64,000 nucleotides of DNA from JAWCMQ01 sp039091255. Lineage in GTDB: Archaea; Aenigmatarchaeota; Aenigmatarchaeia; GW2011-AR5; JACRAC01. A program made the translations under genes and the position numbers. Below, piece after piece: positions 1 to 7,658 of this stretch. Location of the stretch: contig JAWCMQ010000003.1 in assembly GCA_039091255.1 (NCBI GenBank), positions 22,722 through 86,721 on the forward strand. Reading direction: 5' to 3'. The notes under the pieces were generated by a model. That model was given only the letters and a program-made list of their open reading frames with translations, did no database searches and was not told where the DNA came from. Position 1 is the first letter of the stretch; the number at the start of each line of letters is the position of its first letter.

Positions 1-96
1 ATCGCAAACCCTGAAGAGCTCGGACAGCTCGTGGTGAGCAAAATCCGCACGATAGCCGGCGTCAAGCTGACGAAAACGCTAATCGTGGCGAATTGA
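1..96 (+). CDS. Lrp/AsnC-type C-terminal domain, 3' end of gene
   Basis: Only the last 31 codons are inside the window, ending in TGA at 94-96. The residues (VVSKIRTIAGVKLTKTLIV) match the final helix and strand of the Lrp/AsnC ligand-binding (RAM) domain, where a helix is followed by 'I.GV..T.T.IV'. It could be a full transcriptional regulator with an N-terminal helix-turn-helix or a stand-alone RAM-domain protein; the missing 5' part decides this. It converges on the gene at 102-485, with 5 nt between them. Confidence 0.6.
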   Translation: MANPEELGQLVVSKIRTIAGVKLTKTLIVAN

Positions 97-101
97 GCGC
101 C

Positions 102-485
102 TTAGCCAAGCGCTGCAAGGCAGTTCATGCAATTGAATGCTATTACTGTCAGCACCGCCAACGCCACAAGAAACGACATCCATATTCTGCGCTCGCCGCG
201 GCGCTCGAAAAGCCAGATTATCCAGCCGAACCAGATTCCAAAAAACGCGACTAGCGGAAACGCGAAGAATGTGAACATGTTGTAGCCTAGCAGGTAGAAC
301 GCCCACTCAAGCCCGCCGAAGGCTGCGCCCAGAAACATCACTGCCCAAATGAAGGTGCTTCTCGCTGCGCGAGTTTTCTGAGGCCCTGTCTGCTCGATTT
401 TCAAGCCTGCATAGAACAACGCAATAGACATCGCGCCTGCCATCAGCGCGATTGCGAGCGCAAGCACCCAGAGCATGTCACACAC
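102..485 (-). CDS. four-helix membrane protein, unknown function
   Basis: A 127-residue protein with about four hydrophobic segments (roughly residues 3-25, 45-65, 68-92, 103-125) and a short basic loop (FERRGERR) before the last helix. It starts at GTG 485, overlapping the stop of the upstream oxidoreductase gene by 8 nt, or at ATG 476; the overlap indicates translational coupling in one operon. I do not recognise a family. Being coupled to a flavin oxidoreductase it might be a membrane partner or anchor for redox chemistry, but this is inference. Confidence 0.6.
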   Translation of the reverse strand: MCDMLWVLALAIALMAGAMSIALFYAGLKIEQTGPQKTRAARSTFIWAVMFLGAAFGGLEWAFYLLGYNMFTFFAFPLVAFFGIWFGWIIWLFERRGERRIWMSFLVALAVLTVIAFNCMNCLAALG

Positions 486-1167
486 TTCCTGCTATTCCGC
501 CCCAGCTTTCTGACTTTATCCGTGCCTCCGGAACGCCTAACCTCAAAAGGTCGGCCTTCGTCGCTTCGACCATCTCCGGCGGGCCGCAGACACAATAATG
601 CTTGCTTGCCGGGCTTGTAATGTGACGCTTCAGCATCGCTGCATCGATGCGGCCCAGCTCACCCTTCCACCCTGCGGGGTTTTCGCGTGTGAGGGTCAGC
701 ACGAGCTTGGTGCGCGGCAGCGCCTCAAGCTCGCTGCGCCACACGATGTCCCGCTCTGTCTTGGCACTGTACACGATTGTAGCGCTCGCACCGGGCTTCC
801 GCAGATGCTCACTCCACAGCGCGCGCAAGCCTGCTATGCCGACACCTGCTCCTATGAAGACCGCTTCGGTTGTCGAGGAATCGAGAGAAAAGGCGCCAAA
901 AGGACCATCCATTTCCACAACGTCGCCGATTTTGAGCCGCTCGATCTTCTTCGGGAAATAGGAATCGGGCGCTATGCGCACCGTCAGCCCGACAAGGGGC
1001 TCGGAGGGGTGCGACGATATAGAGTATGCCCGAGATTCTCCATCGAGCCGCAGCAGGACGAATTGGCCTGCTTTGAACGAAAACGACTCCAAGGGCTCGA
1101 ATCTGAACGTCTTTACCTCCGGAGTTTCCCGAACCACTGCGGCTAGTTTGAATTTGCAATGCGACAT
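478..1167 (-). CDS. FAD/NAD(P)-binding ferredoxin reductase-like oxidoreductase
   Basis: A 229-residue FNR-fold enzyme that moves electrons between NAD(P)H and a partner protein through FAD. Visible signatures are the FAD-binding RAYSISS motif near residue 50, the NAD(P)-binding glycine motif FIGAGVGIAGLRAL in the middle and the CGPPEM motif near the C-terminus. No iron-sulfur or flavodoxin domain is present, so it resembles the reductase subunits of SudB/PyrK/Hmp type and needs a partner. An upstream in-frame extension to 1293 would run into tbp; ATG 1167 begins exactly where the beta-barrel FAD domain should. The specific substrate cannot be told from sequence. Confidence 0.85.
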   Translation of the reverse strand: MSHCKFKLAAVVRETPEVKTFRFEPLESFSFKAGQFVLLRLDGESRAYSISSHPSEPLVGLTVRIAPDSYFPKKIERLKIGDVVEMDGPFGAFSLDSSTTEAVFIGAGVGIAGLRALWSEHLRKPGASATIVYSAKTERDIVWRSELEALPRTKLVLTLTRENPAGWKGELGRIDAAMLKRHITSPASKHYCVCGPPEMVEATKADLLRLGVPEARIKSESWGGIAGSV

Positions 1168-1211
1168 ACAAATATCCTTGCAGGAGATTTTTAATTCGGC
1201 GCTAAGCGTGC

Positions 1212-1754
1212 TCAGACCTTTAGCTCGCTCAGCCGCTTCTTCAGGCGCTTGATTGCCAGCTTCACCTGCTCGAGCGACTTTGCTCCTGCGCAAACGACGC
1301 GGCCGCTCGAGAACAGAAGGAATGCAACTTTTGGGTCGGGTATCCTGTAGACGAGCCCCGGGAACTGCTCTGGCTCGTACTCGGATTCCTCGAGCTTGAA
1401 CGCAAGCTGGTCAAGGTTCAACTCGCGCTCCAAATCGACCGCCACAACGATGTTTTCGATTTTGACTTTGATTGCGTTCTCGTTTATGCGGACGCCTATT
1501 TTCTTTATCGCGCGCACGGTTTTGCGAAGCGCCTCTTTCGCCGCGTTAGTCGAGCGCGCGCCTACGCATATGATCTTGCCGCTTCTAAATATTAGCGTAG
1601 CCACTTTGGGCTCAGCTAGGCGGTAGACAAGCCCCGGAAATTGCTCTGGTTCGTATTCGCTAGACTCAAGAGCAGTCAAAAGGCGGTCAAGCGAAATGGT
1701 CTTTTTTATGTCTGTAGAAGCAACGACATTTTCGATTTTGATTTTTTCGGCCAT
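1212..1754 (-). CDS. tbp: TATA-box binding protein (TBP)
   Basis: A 180-residue protein made of two imperfect direct repeats, each with the signature EYEPEQFPGLVYR.(A/I).(E/D)PKVA, the phosphate-backbone and minor-groove face of TBP. It recruits TFB and RNA polymerase at TATA boxes. Start chosen at ATG 1754, preceded by GGGGTG as a possible Shine-Dalgarno; GTG 1760 is an alternative two codons upstream. The acidic tail typical of many archaeal TBPs is absent: the protein ends in a basic helix (KRLKKRLSELKV). It is transcribed divergently from mcm and has a strong TATA box of its own. Confidence 0.97.
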   Translation of the reverse strand: MAEKIKIENVVASTDIKKTISLDRLLTALESSEYEPEQFPGLVYRLAEPKVATLIFRSGKIICVGARSTNAAKEALRKTVRAIKKIGVRINENAIKVKIENIVVAVDLERELNLDQLAFKLEESEYEPEQFPGLVYRIPDPKVAFLLFSSGRVVCAGAKSLEQVKLAIKRLKKRLSELKV

Positions 1755-1770
1755 TGGCACACCCCATGCT

Positions 1771-1809
1771 TTTAAATAGACTATTTAAATATGGCGCAAG
1801 CTTTAAATA
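1771..1809. promoter_or_regulatory. divergent TATA boxes for tbp and mcm
   Basis: Three AT-rich octamers lie in 39 bp: TTTAAATAG at 1771-1779, CTATTTAAAT at 1781-1790 and CTTTAAATAG at 1801-1810. Read on the minus strand, the middle one is 27-36 nt before the tbp ATG, giving a nearly leaderless tbp mRNA. Read on the plus strand, the last one would start an mcm transcript near 1830-1835 with a leader of about 165 nt. Because TBP would bind next to its own gene, autoregulation is possible (inference). Confidence 0.6.
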
Positions 1810-1940
1810 GTGACTTTAAGAAGCAGTCAGCGAATTTTGGCTGATGCGGCAACGCGTTTCCTGAGCAAACTCTCCATCAGAAACCGCCCCCTTCTGATTA
1901 ATAAAGTTCTGCTGCATGTTGTGTTTGGGTGTGGATTCGA

Positions 1941-1989
1941 AACGGAAGCAGGCATGCTCCGTTTGGGAAATCCAAAGACCTTTCCCAAA
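1941..1989 (+). promoter_or_regulatory. tandem hairpins in the mcm leader
   Basis: Two adjacent inverted repeats directly precede mcm. The first pairs AACGG-AGCA (1941-1950, one bulged A) with TGCTCCGTT (1955-1963), loop GGCA. The second pairs TTTGGGAAA (1962-1970) with TTTCCCAAA (1981-1989), loop 10 nt, ending 10 nt before the ATG. An alternative pairing of AAATCC (1968-1973) with GGATTT (1991-1996) would cover the GGGAT ribosome-binding segment. Pairing is seen in sequence; a switch role is inference. Confidence 0.45.
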
Positions 1990-1999
1990 GGGATTTGGA

Positions 2000-3988
2000 A
2001 TGGATCGCCACGAAAAGCTCCATGAGTTTCTCAGGCAGCACTACTACACCGAACTTATGAAGGCGTCCAAAGAGGAGAATGCCGCGCTTGTGATAGACTT
2101 TGGCCTCCTTGACCGCTTCGACCCGCTCGTGGCGGACCAGCTGCTCGCGACGCCAGACGGCGTTTTCGACGACTTCGCCAAGGCTGTGAAGGCATTTGAC
2201 GTCGGAACAATTCCCGTGCGCGTGCGCAACCTCCCAGAACGCCGGCACATACGCGTCCGAAGCCTGCGCGCTGAGCACATCGGCCAATTTATTGCGACCG
2301 ACGTCATAGTGAAGTCCGCAAGTGAGGTCAAGCCTCAAATCAGCGAAGCCATCTTCAAATGCCCAGAATGCGAGAGGCTCATACCTGTAGCGCAGGAAGA
2401 TGCCTTGCTGCTGAAGAAGGCCAGCATATGCGATGGCTGCGGCAGACGTGGCGAGTTCCCGCTTGTCGAGAAGAAAATGATAGACATCAGGTGGCTCAAA
2501 GGTGTCGAACCTTTCGAGATAACGCAGGGGGAGCAGCCTAGTGAAATCGCAATATTCCTTTCAAAGGACCTTGTGACGCCACGGCTGCAGCGCAAGACCG
2601 ATCCCGGAAGCCGGCTGCGCCTTTACGGCGTGTTAAAAGAATTGCCAAAGCGCATCAAAGGAAAGATGACGACGAAAATGGACACTTTCCTAGACGTGAA
2701 CTGGTTTGAGTCCACAGATATAGAATACGAGGAGCTTGAGATAACGCCAGAGGATGAGGCGAAGATACTCGCGCTTGCGCATGACCCAAAGATTTACGAG
2801 AGGCTGCGGGCTTCCATCGCTCCGGGCATTTGGGGGCATGATGAAGTCAAAGAAGCGATTGCGCTGCAGTTGTTCGGCGGTATCTTGCACATTCTTCCAG
2901 ATGGCTCACGCGTGCGCGGAAACATACACATACTGCTAACTGGCGATCCTTCTGTCGGAAAAACGCAACTCCTTAAGCTTGCGGCTTCTATTGTGCCACG
3001 CGGAAAGTACGTCTCCGGCTCCGGGGTTACTGGAGCAGGCCTAACCGCGACCGTCCGCAAGGACGAGGTGCTTGGCAGCTGGGTGCTTGAGGCTGGCGCG
3101 CTCATACTATGCAACCGTGGCCTTATATCGATAGACGAATTCGACAAGATGTCCAAGGATGATCAGATAGCCATGCACGAGGCAACGTCCGTTGAGACGG
3201 TCAGCATTGCAAAGGCCAGCATCGTTGCCACGTTGCCAGCGCAGACAGCAGTTCTGGCTGGAGCGAACCCTAAGCTCGGCCGCTTTGACCCTTACCGCAC
3301 GATAATCGAGCAGATCGACATACCTGAAACGCTGCTGTCGCGATTCGACCTGAAATTCGTGCTGCGCGACATCCCGGATCGCGGAAAGGACGAAAAGCTT
3401 GCGGACCATGTCATAGTGTCGCGCATTACGCCGCAGGAGATTACGCCGGAAATCGAAGTGAGCCTGCTTAGGAAATATCTTGCATATGCGCGGCAGCGTG
3501 TGACTTCGCTGGAGCTCACACCCGAAGCGGCTAAGATGATAAAAGATTTCTATGTCGACATGCGCAATGCGGCTCCGGAGAGCGGTGTCGTATCCATCAC
3601 GCTCAGGCAGTACGAAGCTCTGCTGAGACTTGCAGAAGCGTCCGCTAAAGTTCGGCTGGATACGCATGTGCGGGTCGAAGACGCCGAACGGGCGATACGG
3701 CTCATGAAGTTCTCGCTCATGCAGCTTGGCTTCGACAAGGAGACTGGGCAGATAGACATAGACCGCATCGAGTCGGGCATTGGGGCAGTCCAGCGGTCAA
3801 AGATACGCACGATACTTGACATCATAGAGACTCTGCAGAAGCAGGCTGGCGGCAAGGAGGTAGCATATGATGATGTGCTTGCCGAAGCCGAATCGCAAGG
3901 CGTGGAGCGCGCGGACGAAGTCATCGACAAGCTTAAGCGCGAGGGCATGATATTCGAGCCGCGGTCAGGATTTATAAAGAAACTATAA
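2000..3988 (+). CDS. mcm: replicative DNA helicase MCM
   Basis: A 662-residue MCM that unwinds DNA ahead of the archaeal replisome as a hexamer. The N-terminal domain carries a zinc site (C121, C124, C144, C147). The AAA+ core has Walker A GDPSVGKT (315-322), Walker B LISIDEFD (375-382), sensor 1 asparagine in AGANPK (about 423) and the arginine finger in SRFD (448). A winged-helix domain follows at about 600-662. Start ATG 2000 is supported by family length and AGGGAT upstream; an open frame continues to 1916 but crosses the leader hairpins. The neighbouring RPA gene at 5220 fits a replication cluster. Confidence 0.98.
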   Translation: MDRHEKLHEFLRQHYYTELMKASKEENAALVIDFGLLDRFDPLVADQLLATPDGVFDDFAKAVKAFDVGTIPVRVRNLPERRHIRVRSLRAEHIGQFIATDVIVKSASEVKPQISEAIFKCPECERLIPVAQEDALLLKKASICDGCGRRGEFPLVEKKMIDIRWLKGVEPFEITQGEQPSEIAIFLSKDLVTPRLQRKTDPGSRLRLYGVLKELPKRIKGKMTTKMDTFLDVNWFESTDIEYEELEITPEDEAKILALAHDPKIYERLRASIAPGIWGHDEVKEAIALQLFGGILHILPDGSRVRGNIHILLTGDPSVGKTQLLKLAASIVPRGKYVSGSGVTGAGLTATVRKDEVLGSWVLEAGALILCNRGLISIDEFDKMSKDDQIAMHEATSVETVSIAKASIVATLPAQTAVLAGANPKLGRFDPYRTIIEQIDIPETLLSRFDLKFVLRDIPDRGKDEKLADHVIVSRITPQEITPEIEVSLLRKYLAYARQRVTSLELTPEAAKMIKDFYVDMRNAAPESGVVSITLRQYEALLRLAEASAKVRLDTHVRVEDAERAIRLMKFSLMQLGFDKETGQIDIDRIESGIGAVQRSKIRTILDIIETLQKQAGGKEVAYDDVLAEAESQGVERADEVIDKLKREGMIFEPRSGFIKKL

Positions 3989-4057
3989 AAGAAATTGCGC
4001 TATCCGCTGGTCGAAGACCGGTGGTATTCCGCTTTACAACTGGGAATGCGTGGGAAA

Positions 4058-4067
4058 ACTTATATAA
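4058..4067 (+). promoter_or_regulatory. TATA-like box ahead of the DMT transporter
   Basis: ACTTATATAA lies in the 280-bp space between mcm and the transporter. A transcript would begin near 4092 and run through the HD remnant before ATG 4268. The box sits at the upstream edge of recognisable HD coding sequence, so it may have arisen during decay of that gene. Confidence 0.4.
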
Positions 4068-4235
4068 TGCGTCGCTGGGCATTGCTGGCTGACTGCGCTA
4101 ATGGTGGCTTTGCTCGGAAGCCCCAAAATCGACGCCAGGCGCGCTATGACTATGGCACTTATACATGATATCGGGAACATGCTCACGCTCTGGAAGGATT
4201 ATCAAGCCGGCAAAGTCTTGAATCGCGCACTGTGA
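4068..4235 (+). pseudogene. remnant of HD-domain (YfbR/HDDC2-like) phosphohydrolase
   Basis: The frame starting at 4068 reads CVAGHCWLTALMVALL, then ...RRAMTMALIHDIGNM, then stops at TGA 4233-4235. This matches the core of YfbR/HDDC2-type 5'-deoxynucleotidases, where 'ESVAEHSWR' (first metal histidine) is followed about 30 residues later by 'ALKMALIHDIGE' (the HD dyad). Upstream the frame is closed by TAA 4065-4067, there is no start codon before the first His, and the C-terminal two thirds of the domain are missing. An ATG at 4101 leaves only 44 codons. I read it as a degraded gene; a short functional ORF is unlikely. Confidence 0.5.
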
Positions 4236-4267
4236 GGCAGATTATAGTCTGCAGGGTAGTTGCATGT

Positions 4268-5194
4268 ATGGATAAGGCAAGCGCTCTCAAACATGGCCTT
4301 CTGTTTGCAGCCCTTTCGCCGATTTTCTCAAGCATAGCGACCATCTTTCAGGCTGGTGCTGCGAAGGCGCTGAACCCGCTGATTGTGACCAGCGCGGGCG
4401 GGATTCTTGGCGGTGCCATCCTGCTTGCGATGCTGCTTGTTACGGAAAAGCGAAAGGTGCTTGCGAAGGCTGGAAAGAACTCGAAGGATATTGCTAAGAT
4501 GACCTTGCTGAGGCCTGTTCTCGGTGTGCTCACATTTGCGCTCGGCCTTGCAATGACGGATGCGATAAAGGCAATATTCTTCACAAAAGTCGAGCCTTAT
4601 TTCGTGCTTGTCGCGCACTGGGTTGCACGGCGCGAACGCGTCTATGCGCGCCAGCTGGGGTTGCTGGCCGTCCATATCGCAGGTGCCGTCATGCTCTCCA
4701 CAGGCGGCGTACCCGCGCTTGGCATTGCTCAGCTTGGCGACATCTTCGTGGTGCTCGCAATGGCACTATTTGCTGCGTCCTACATCTACGCCGCGCGGCT
4801 TTCAAAGAGCATCGGAGCGCGCATGGCAAACGGGATAACAATGCTTGTGGGCGGACTCGTTATCCTTCCATTTGCCCTTGCGCTTTCGCCTCCTGCCGCG
4901 TGGGACTCTGCGCTTGGGTGGAAATATCTGATTGGTTATGCGCTGCTTTTCAACGTAATCGGACTTACGCTGTGGTTCGCTGCGCTCAAGACCGTCAAGA
5001 GCTGGATAGTCTCGGCGCTACGGGCCATCGGGCCGATAGCCGGTGCGCCTGTGGCGTTCCTGATGTTCGGCGAAACGCTCACCGCAATCCAGCTGGCCGG
5101 AGCAGCCATTGTGCTTGCTACAGCCGCTCTAATCGCTCGCGAGCATAAGGTTCATAAGCGCAGACCAGAGCGCCGAAAAGCGCTACGGAATTAA
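4268..5194 (+). CDS. EamA/DMT-superfamily permease
   Basis: A 308-residue protein with about ten hydrophobic helices arranged as two EamA repeats, typical of drug/metabolite transporters that export small metabolites or amino acids. A GETLT turn (FLMFGETLTAIQLAGAAIV) near the end of the second repeat is characteristic of EamA proteins. ATG 4268 was chosen over 4232 because the residues before it are not hydrophobic and overlap the HD remnant. The tail after the last helix is strongly basic (HKVHKRRPERRKALRN), consistent with a cytoplasmic C-terminus. The substrate is unknown. Confidence 0.85.
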   Translation: MDKASALKHGLLFAALSPIFSSIATIFQAGAAKALNPLIVTSAGGILGGAILLAMLLVTEKRKVLAKAGKNSKDIAKMTLLRPVLGVLTFALGLAMTDAIKAIFFTKVEPYFVLVAHWVARRERVYARQLGLLAVHIAGAVMLSTGGVPALGIAQLGDIFVVLAMALFAASYIYAARLSKSIGARMANGITMLVGGLVILPFALALSPPAAWDSALGWKYLIGYALLFNVIGLTLWFAALKTVKSWIVSALRAIGPIAGAPVAFLMFGETLTAIQLAGAAIVLATAALIAREHKVHKRRPERRKALRN

Positions 5195-5219
5195 ATAATT
5201 TCTCCCAAAATTCTATCGC

Positions 5220-6056
5220 ATGGTCGAGAAGAAGCGACTCGTTGCGCTCAAGGTTCGCATAGCCGAGATAGCAAAAGGAAAATGGGTGCCGCGCGAAGGC
5301 CTAAACCCAAACTATCTTCTCACTCGAACAGGAAGGCGGCTGTCGCGCGTGCGTGTGCTTGCAACAGTGGTGCACAAGTTTGTGTCGCAGGACAGAAAGT
5401 TTTCGAGCATCACGCTTGACGATGGGACCGAGACCATTCGCGCAAAGGCTTTTGGCTCTGGCATATTCGACAGCATCAAGGTTGGCGACATCGTAGACGT
5501 CGTCGGCAAGCTCAAGCAATACAATGAAGAGCTTTACATAGCCCCTGAAATTGTCGTGCCCGTCGATGCAAACTGGGAGCTTTTGCGCGAGCTTGAAATC
5601 AGGAAAGCCGCACGCGAGTGGGACCGAAAGCGAGCGCTTGTGAAAGCGTACCAAAAGCAGACATCNNNNNNNNNNNNNNNNNNNNNNNNNNNNNNNNNNN
5701 NNNNNNNNNNNNNNNNNNNNNNNNNNNNNNNNNNNNNNNNNNNNNNNNNNNNNNNNNNNNNNNNCGACCTTGCAGAGCTCAAGAACCTTGCGGCAGAATT
5801 CGGCGTGAGCCCAGAGGAAGTCGAAGGGATAATCGAGGCTCAGGAATTTGGCGAAGAGGTACAGCTTGGCAAGGAAGAGATCAAGCAGAAGATACTGGAC
5901 CTTATTGCGGCATGCGACCATGGCGAGGGCTGCGACTATGCTGAGCTAATTGAACGGGCAGGCATGGCAGAAAGCACGCTGGACGAAACGGTGCAGGAGC
6001 TTCTGAGCGAAGGCAGCTGCTTTGAACCTAGACCTGGAAAGATAAAGAGGCTTTGA
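5220..6056 (+). CDS. replication protein A, OB-fold ssDNA-binding subunit (gap inside)
   Basis: About 278 residues, 33 of them hidden by an N run. The N-terminal half contains an OB fold (LSRVRVLATVVHKF ... ITLDDGTETIRAKAFG ... KVGDIVDVVGKLKQYNEELYIAPE) of the RPA32/RPA2 type; the C-terminal 75 residues look like a winged helix ending FEPRPGKIKRL. That tail closely resembles the C-terminus of the MCM encoded 1.2 kb upstream (FEPRSGFIKKL), which supports a shared winged-helix architecture. It binds single-stranded DNA in replication and repair. No zinc finger is visible, so it is the smaller RPA type. Confidence 0.85.
   Translation: MVEKKRLVALKVRIAEIAKGKWVPREGLNPNYLLTRTGRRLSRVRVLATVVHKFVSQDRKFSSITLDDGTETIRAKAFGSGIFDSIKVGDIVDVVGKLKQYNEELYIAPEIVVPVDANWELLRELEIRKAAREWDRKRALVKAYQKQTXXXXXXXXXXXXXXXXXXXXXXXXXXXXXXXXXXDLAELKNLAAEFGVSPEEVEGIIEAQEFGEEVQLGKEEIKQKILDLIAACDHGEGCDYAELIERAGMAESTLDETVQELLSEGSCFEPRPGKIKRL
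5666..5764. other. assembly gap (99 N) inside the RPA gene
   Basis: 99 unresolved bases, a multiple of three. The frame is the same on both sides, so the RPA gene is probably intact and the hidden part codes for the linker between the OB fold and the winged helix. No flanking duplication is seen. Confidence 0.95.
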
Positions 6057-6058
6057 TC

Positions 6059-6220
6059 ATGGCGGCAGAAAAGGGCGCGGCATGCCCAAACCAGAACCTT
6101 AACAATAAAAACTGCCCATGCGAAGAAATAGATTGCCCGCGGCACGGAATCTGCTGTGAGTGCATAGCGTACCACAGAGCAAGCATGCAATGGCCGCTGC
6201 CCGCCTGTTTGAGGGGATAA
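6059..6220 (+). CDS. small Cys-rich DUF6485-like protein
   Basis: A 53-residue protein starting 2 nt after the RPA stop. Cysteines are arranged CPN (9), CPC (19, 21), CPRHG (26), CCEC (32, 33, 35) and a last one at 50, followed by the IAYHR motif. This matches the DUF6485 family of short, probably metal-binding proteins (CxC ... C.RHG.CCEC..YHR...LP.C). The function of the family is unknown. Tight spacing to the RPA gene suggests co-transcription. Confidence 0.75.
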   Translation: MAAEKGAACPNQNLNNKNCPCEEIDCPRHGICCECIAYHRASMQWPLPACLRG

Positions 6221-6222
6221 TT

Positions 6223-6396
6223 GTGTCAAAGATCAAATCGCTCGTCGGCTTCCTAAAGACCTTCGTGTGGCTCACGCGCTCAGAATGGAGTGAAATGGAT
6301 CACAAACTGCTTAGGCTTGCCATTGGCATAATAACGTTCGTCTTTTGGGCGTTCTTCTGGCTATATTTCTTCCGTTCGAGCACGCCATTCGGGTAA
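6223..6396 (+). CDS. single-helix membrane protein
   Basis: A 57-residue protein starting at GTG 6223, 2 nt after the previous stop, so the third gene of the RPA operon. An amphipathic N-terminal part (VSKIKSLVGFLKTFVWLTRSEW) is followed by one transmembrane helix at about residues 31-50. The layout, a short cytoplasmic amphipathic helix and then one membrane span, recalls SecE/Sec61-gamma, but I see no convincing signature and leave it unassigned. Confidence 0.55.
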   Translation: MSKIKSLVGFLKTFVWLTRSEWSEMDHKLLRLAIGIITFVFWAFFWLYFFRSSTPFG

Positions 6397-6464
6397 AGAG
6401 AAGGGTCTGTGCCTTCTCTCTTAACCCTCACCCAGGAGCTTCGTCGCTCACTCCGTTCGCTCCT
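6397..6464. terminator. two hairpins between convergent genes
   Basis: Immediately after the stop of the plus-strand gene, AGAGAAGG (6397-6404) pairs with CCTTCTCT (6412-6419) around a 7-nt loop. A second inverted repeat, AGGAGC (6434-6439) with GCTCCT (6459-6464), follows. They fill the space before the 3' end of the minus-strand DUF357 gene, so they may bound both transcripts. No long T tract is present on the plus strand. Confidence 0.4.
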
Positions 6465-6470
6465 AGCCTC

Positions 6471-6716
6471 CTATTTCTTTCTCAGAATTCCGATGCGCTC
6501 GCCGATTTCGAGCCAAGACCATGCCCACACTACGGCTTCGAACGCACGCACCCAATCCTTGTGGAACATGAAATGCTCGGTGTCAGCGATGTAGGCGTCG
6601 ATATTTTTCAGGAAGTCTTTTTTTCTCACGTCAACCAGCTCTGCGCGCGGCCGCTCTTCCTTTATCTTCGCGAGCCATTTTTTTGTTTCCGATTGAAGCT
6701 GCTCTGAAACGTCCAT
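6471..6716 (-). CDS. DUF357 family protein
   Basis: An 81-residue, mostly helical protein. The core (KNIDAYIADTEHFMFHKDWVRAFEAVVWAWSWLEIG) is the hallmark of archaeal DUF357, where 'I.AYI.DS..F...GD.VRAFEA..WAW..LEIG' is nearly invariant. Start ATG 6716 is preceded by GAGGAG at ideal spacing; an upstream ATG at 6749 lacks such a site. Function unknown. It lies downstream of dphB on the same strand with about 117 nt between. Confidence 0.85.
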   Translation of the reverse strand: MDVSEQLQSETKKWLAKIKEERPRAELVDVRKKDFLKNIDAYIADTEHFMFHKDWVRAFEAVVWAWSWLEIGERIGILRKK

Positions 6717-6833
6717 GCGATTCTCCTCGAGCGGATGAATCAATATCATTGGAGAGCAGAAAGCTCTCTTCTATCTGCTTTGTCCGCCGATTGCGATGCC
6801 GCAATTCGGAGAGCCTTCCTTTTCTCGCCGCTA

Positions 6834-7571
6834 TTATTTCTTTGCGTACAGCTCTAAAGCTTCTTCCTCGCTGAAGTGAAGCTTGCCTGGCACGACGATG
6901 CAGGCAGGCGTCTGCTCGATGCCTGCGCACGTCAACTCTGCGATCGTCCCGCATTTTATGACTTGCGCCTCGTCGCCGATCGCAGCGCATGCGACGACTT
7001 TGGATGACCTGCTGATAATCCCAAGGCGCAGTTTTTCTTCCATTTCAAGCAGTATCTGGAGCCCTTCCGAGATTTTCATCGGAATATCAAGCAAAACAAG
7101 CGTGTGAAGGCCGCTTTTTGCGTTTTCTGCTATCGTCTCGAGTGGGCTTGTCGGAGTGAAGCCCTGCTGGGGCTTCGGCACGGTCGTTGTGCGGCCGAAC
7201 TTGTAGAGCTGCAGCCCGCATTCCGCGATAGCTGTGAATATCGAGCTCGCATGGATGACTTTCACTTCGATGCCGGCCTTTTTGGCCCGCATGAGCAGGT
7301 CGATGTGCGTCGTCGCGGCGAGAGGGTCGCCTGGAATTAACAAGGCAATCGGGCGAGTTTCCGCCCGCTTGACGAGAAAGTCACTTTCTACCTTTTCGCG
7401 CGGCAGGATTTCTATCTTCTTTCCTGACCGCTTTTCCAGCTGGCCGAGGTCGCCCTTCCAGGCGCTTGTGTAGAGCTCGGCGTAGACCTCGGCGCACCCT
7501 TTCATTGCGTCCAGTGCTTTGATTGGAATGTCACCCTCGTCGTTCAGGCCGAGACCGATAAGGTACAGCAT
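6834..7571 (-). CDS. dphB: diphthine synthase (diphthamide biosynthesis methyltransferase)
   Basis: A 245-residue tetrapyrrole-methylase fold enzyme that methylates the modified histidine of elongation factor 2 to give diphthine. Visible features: N-terminal MLYLIGLGLNDEGDIPIKALDA, the IALLIPGDPLAATTHIDLLMRA block that binds S-adenosylmethionine, IHASSIFTAIAECGLQLYKFGRTTTVP and the C-terminal SSKVVACAAIGDEAQ segment. Length equals the family norm. It implies that Dph2 and the amidating step are encoded elsewhere. Confidence 0.95.
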   Translation of the reverse strand: MLYLIGLGLNDEGDIPIKALDAMKGCAEVYAELYTSAWKGDLGQLEKRSGKKIEILPREKVESDFLVKRAETRPIALLIPGDPLAATTHIDLLMRAKKAGIEVKVIHASSIFTAIAECGLQLYKFGRTTTVPKPQQGFTPTSPLETIAENAKSGLHTLVLLDIPMKISEGLQILLEMEEKLRLGIISRSSKVVACAAIGDEAQVIKCGTIAELTCAGIEQTPACIVVPGKLHFSEEEALELYAKK

Positions 7572-7627
7572 AACTATGAGGGCTGCGAAAGCGTTTTAAA
7601 CCGACCGGAGCGGGTCTGCACAGAGCA

Positions 7628-7635
7628 GATATATA
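7628..7635 (+). promoter_or_regulatory. TATA box of the protein kinase gene
   Basis: GATATATA, centred 27 nt before ATG 7659, predicts a leaderless or nearly leaderless mRNA. Confidence 0.6.
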
Positions 7636-7658
7636 GTTTTATGAAGAAATGTTCCTTC

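Noticed and set aside
6223..6396. SecE (Sec61 gamma) for the 57-residue membrane protein
   Set aside because: Only the general layout matches; conserved residues are not evident and it is not next to Spt5.
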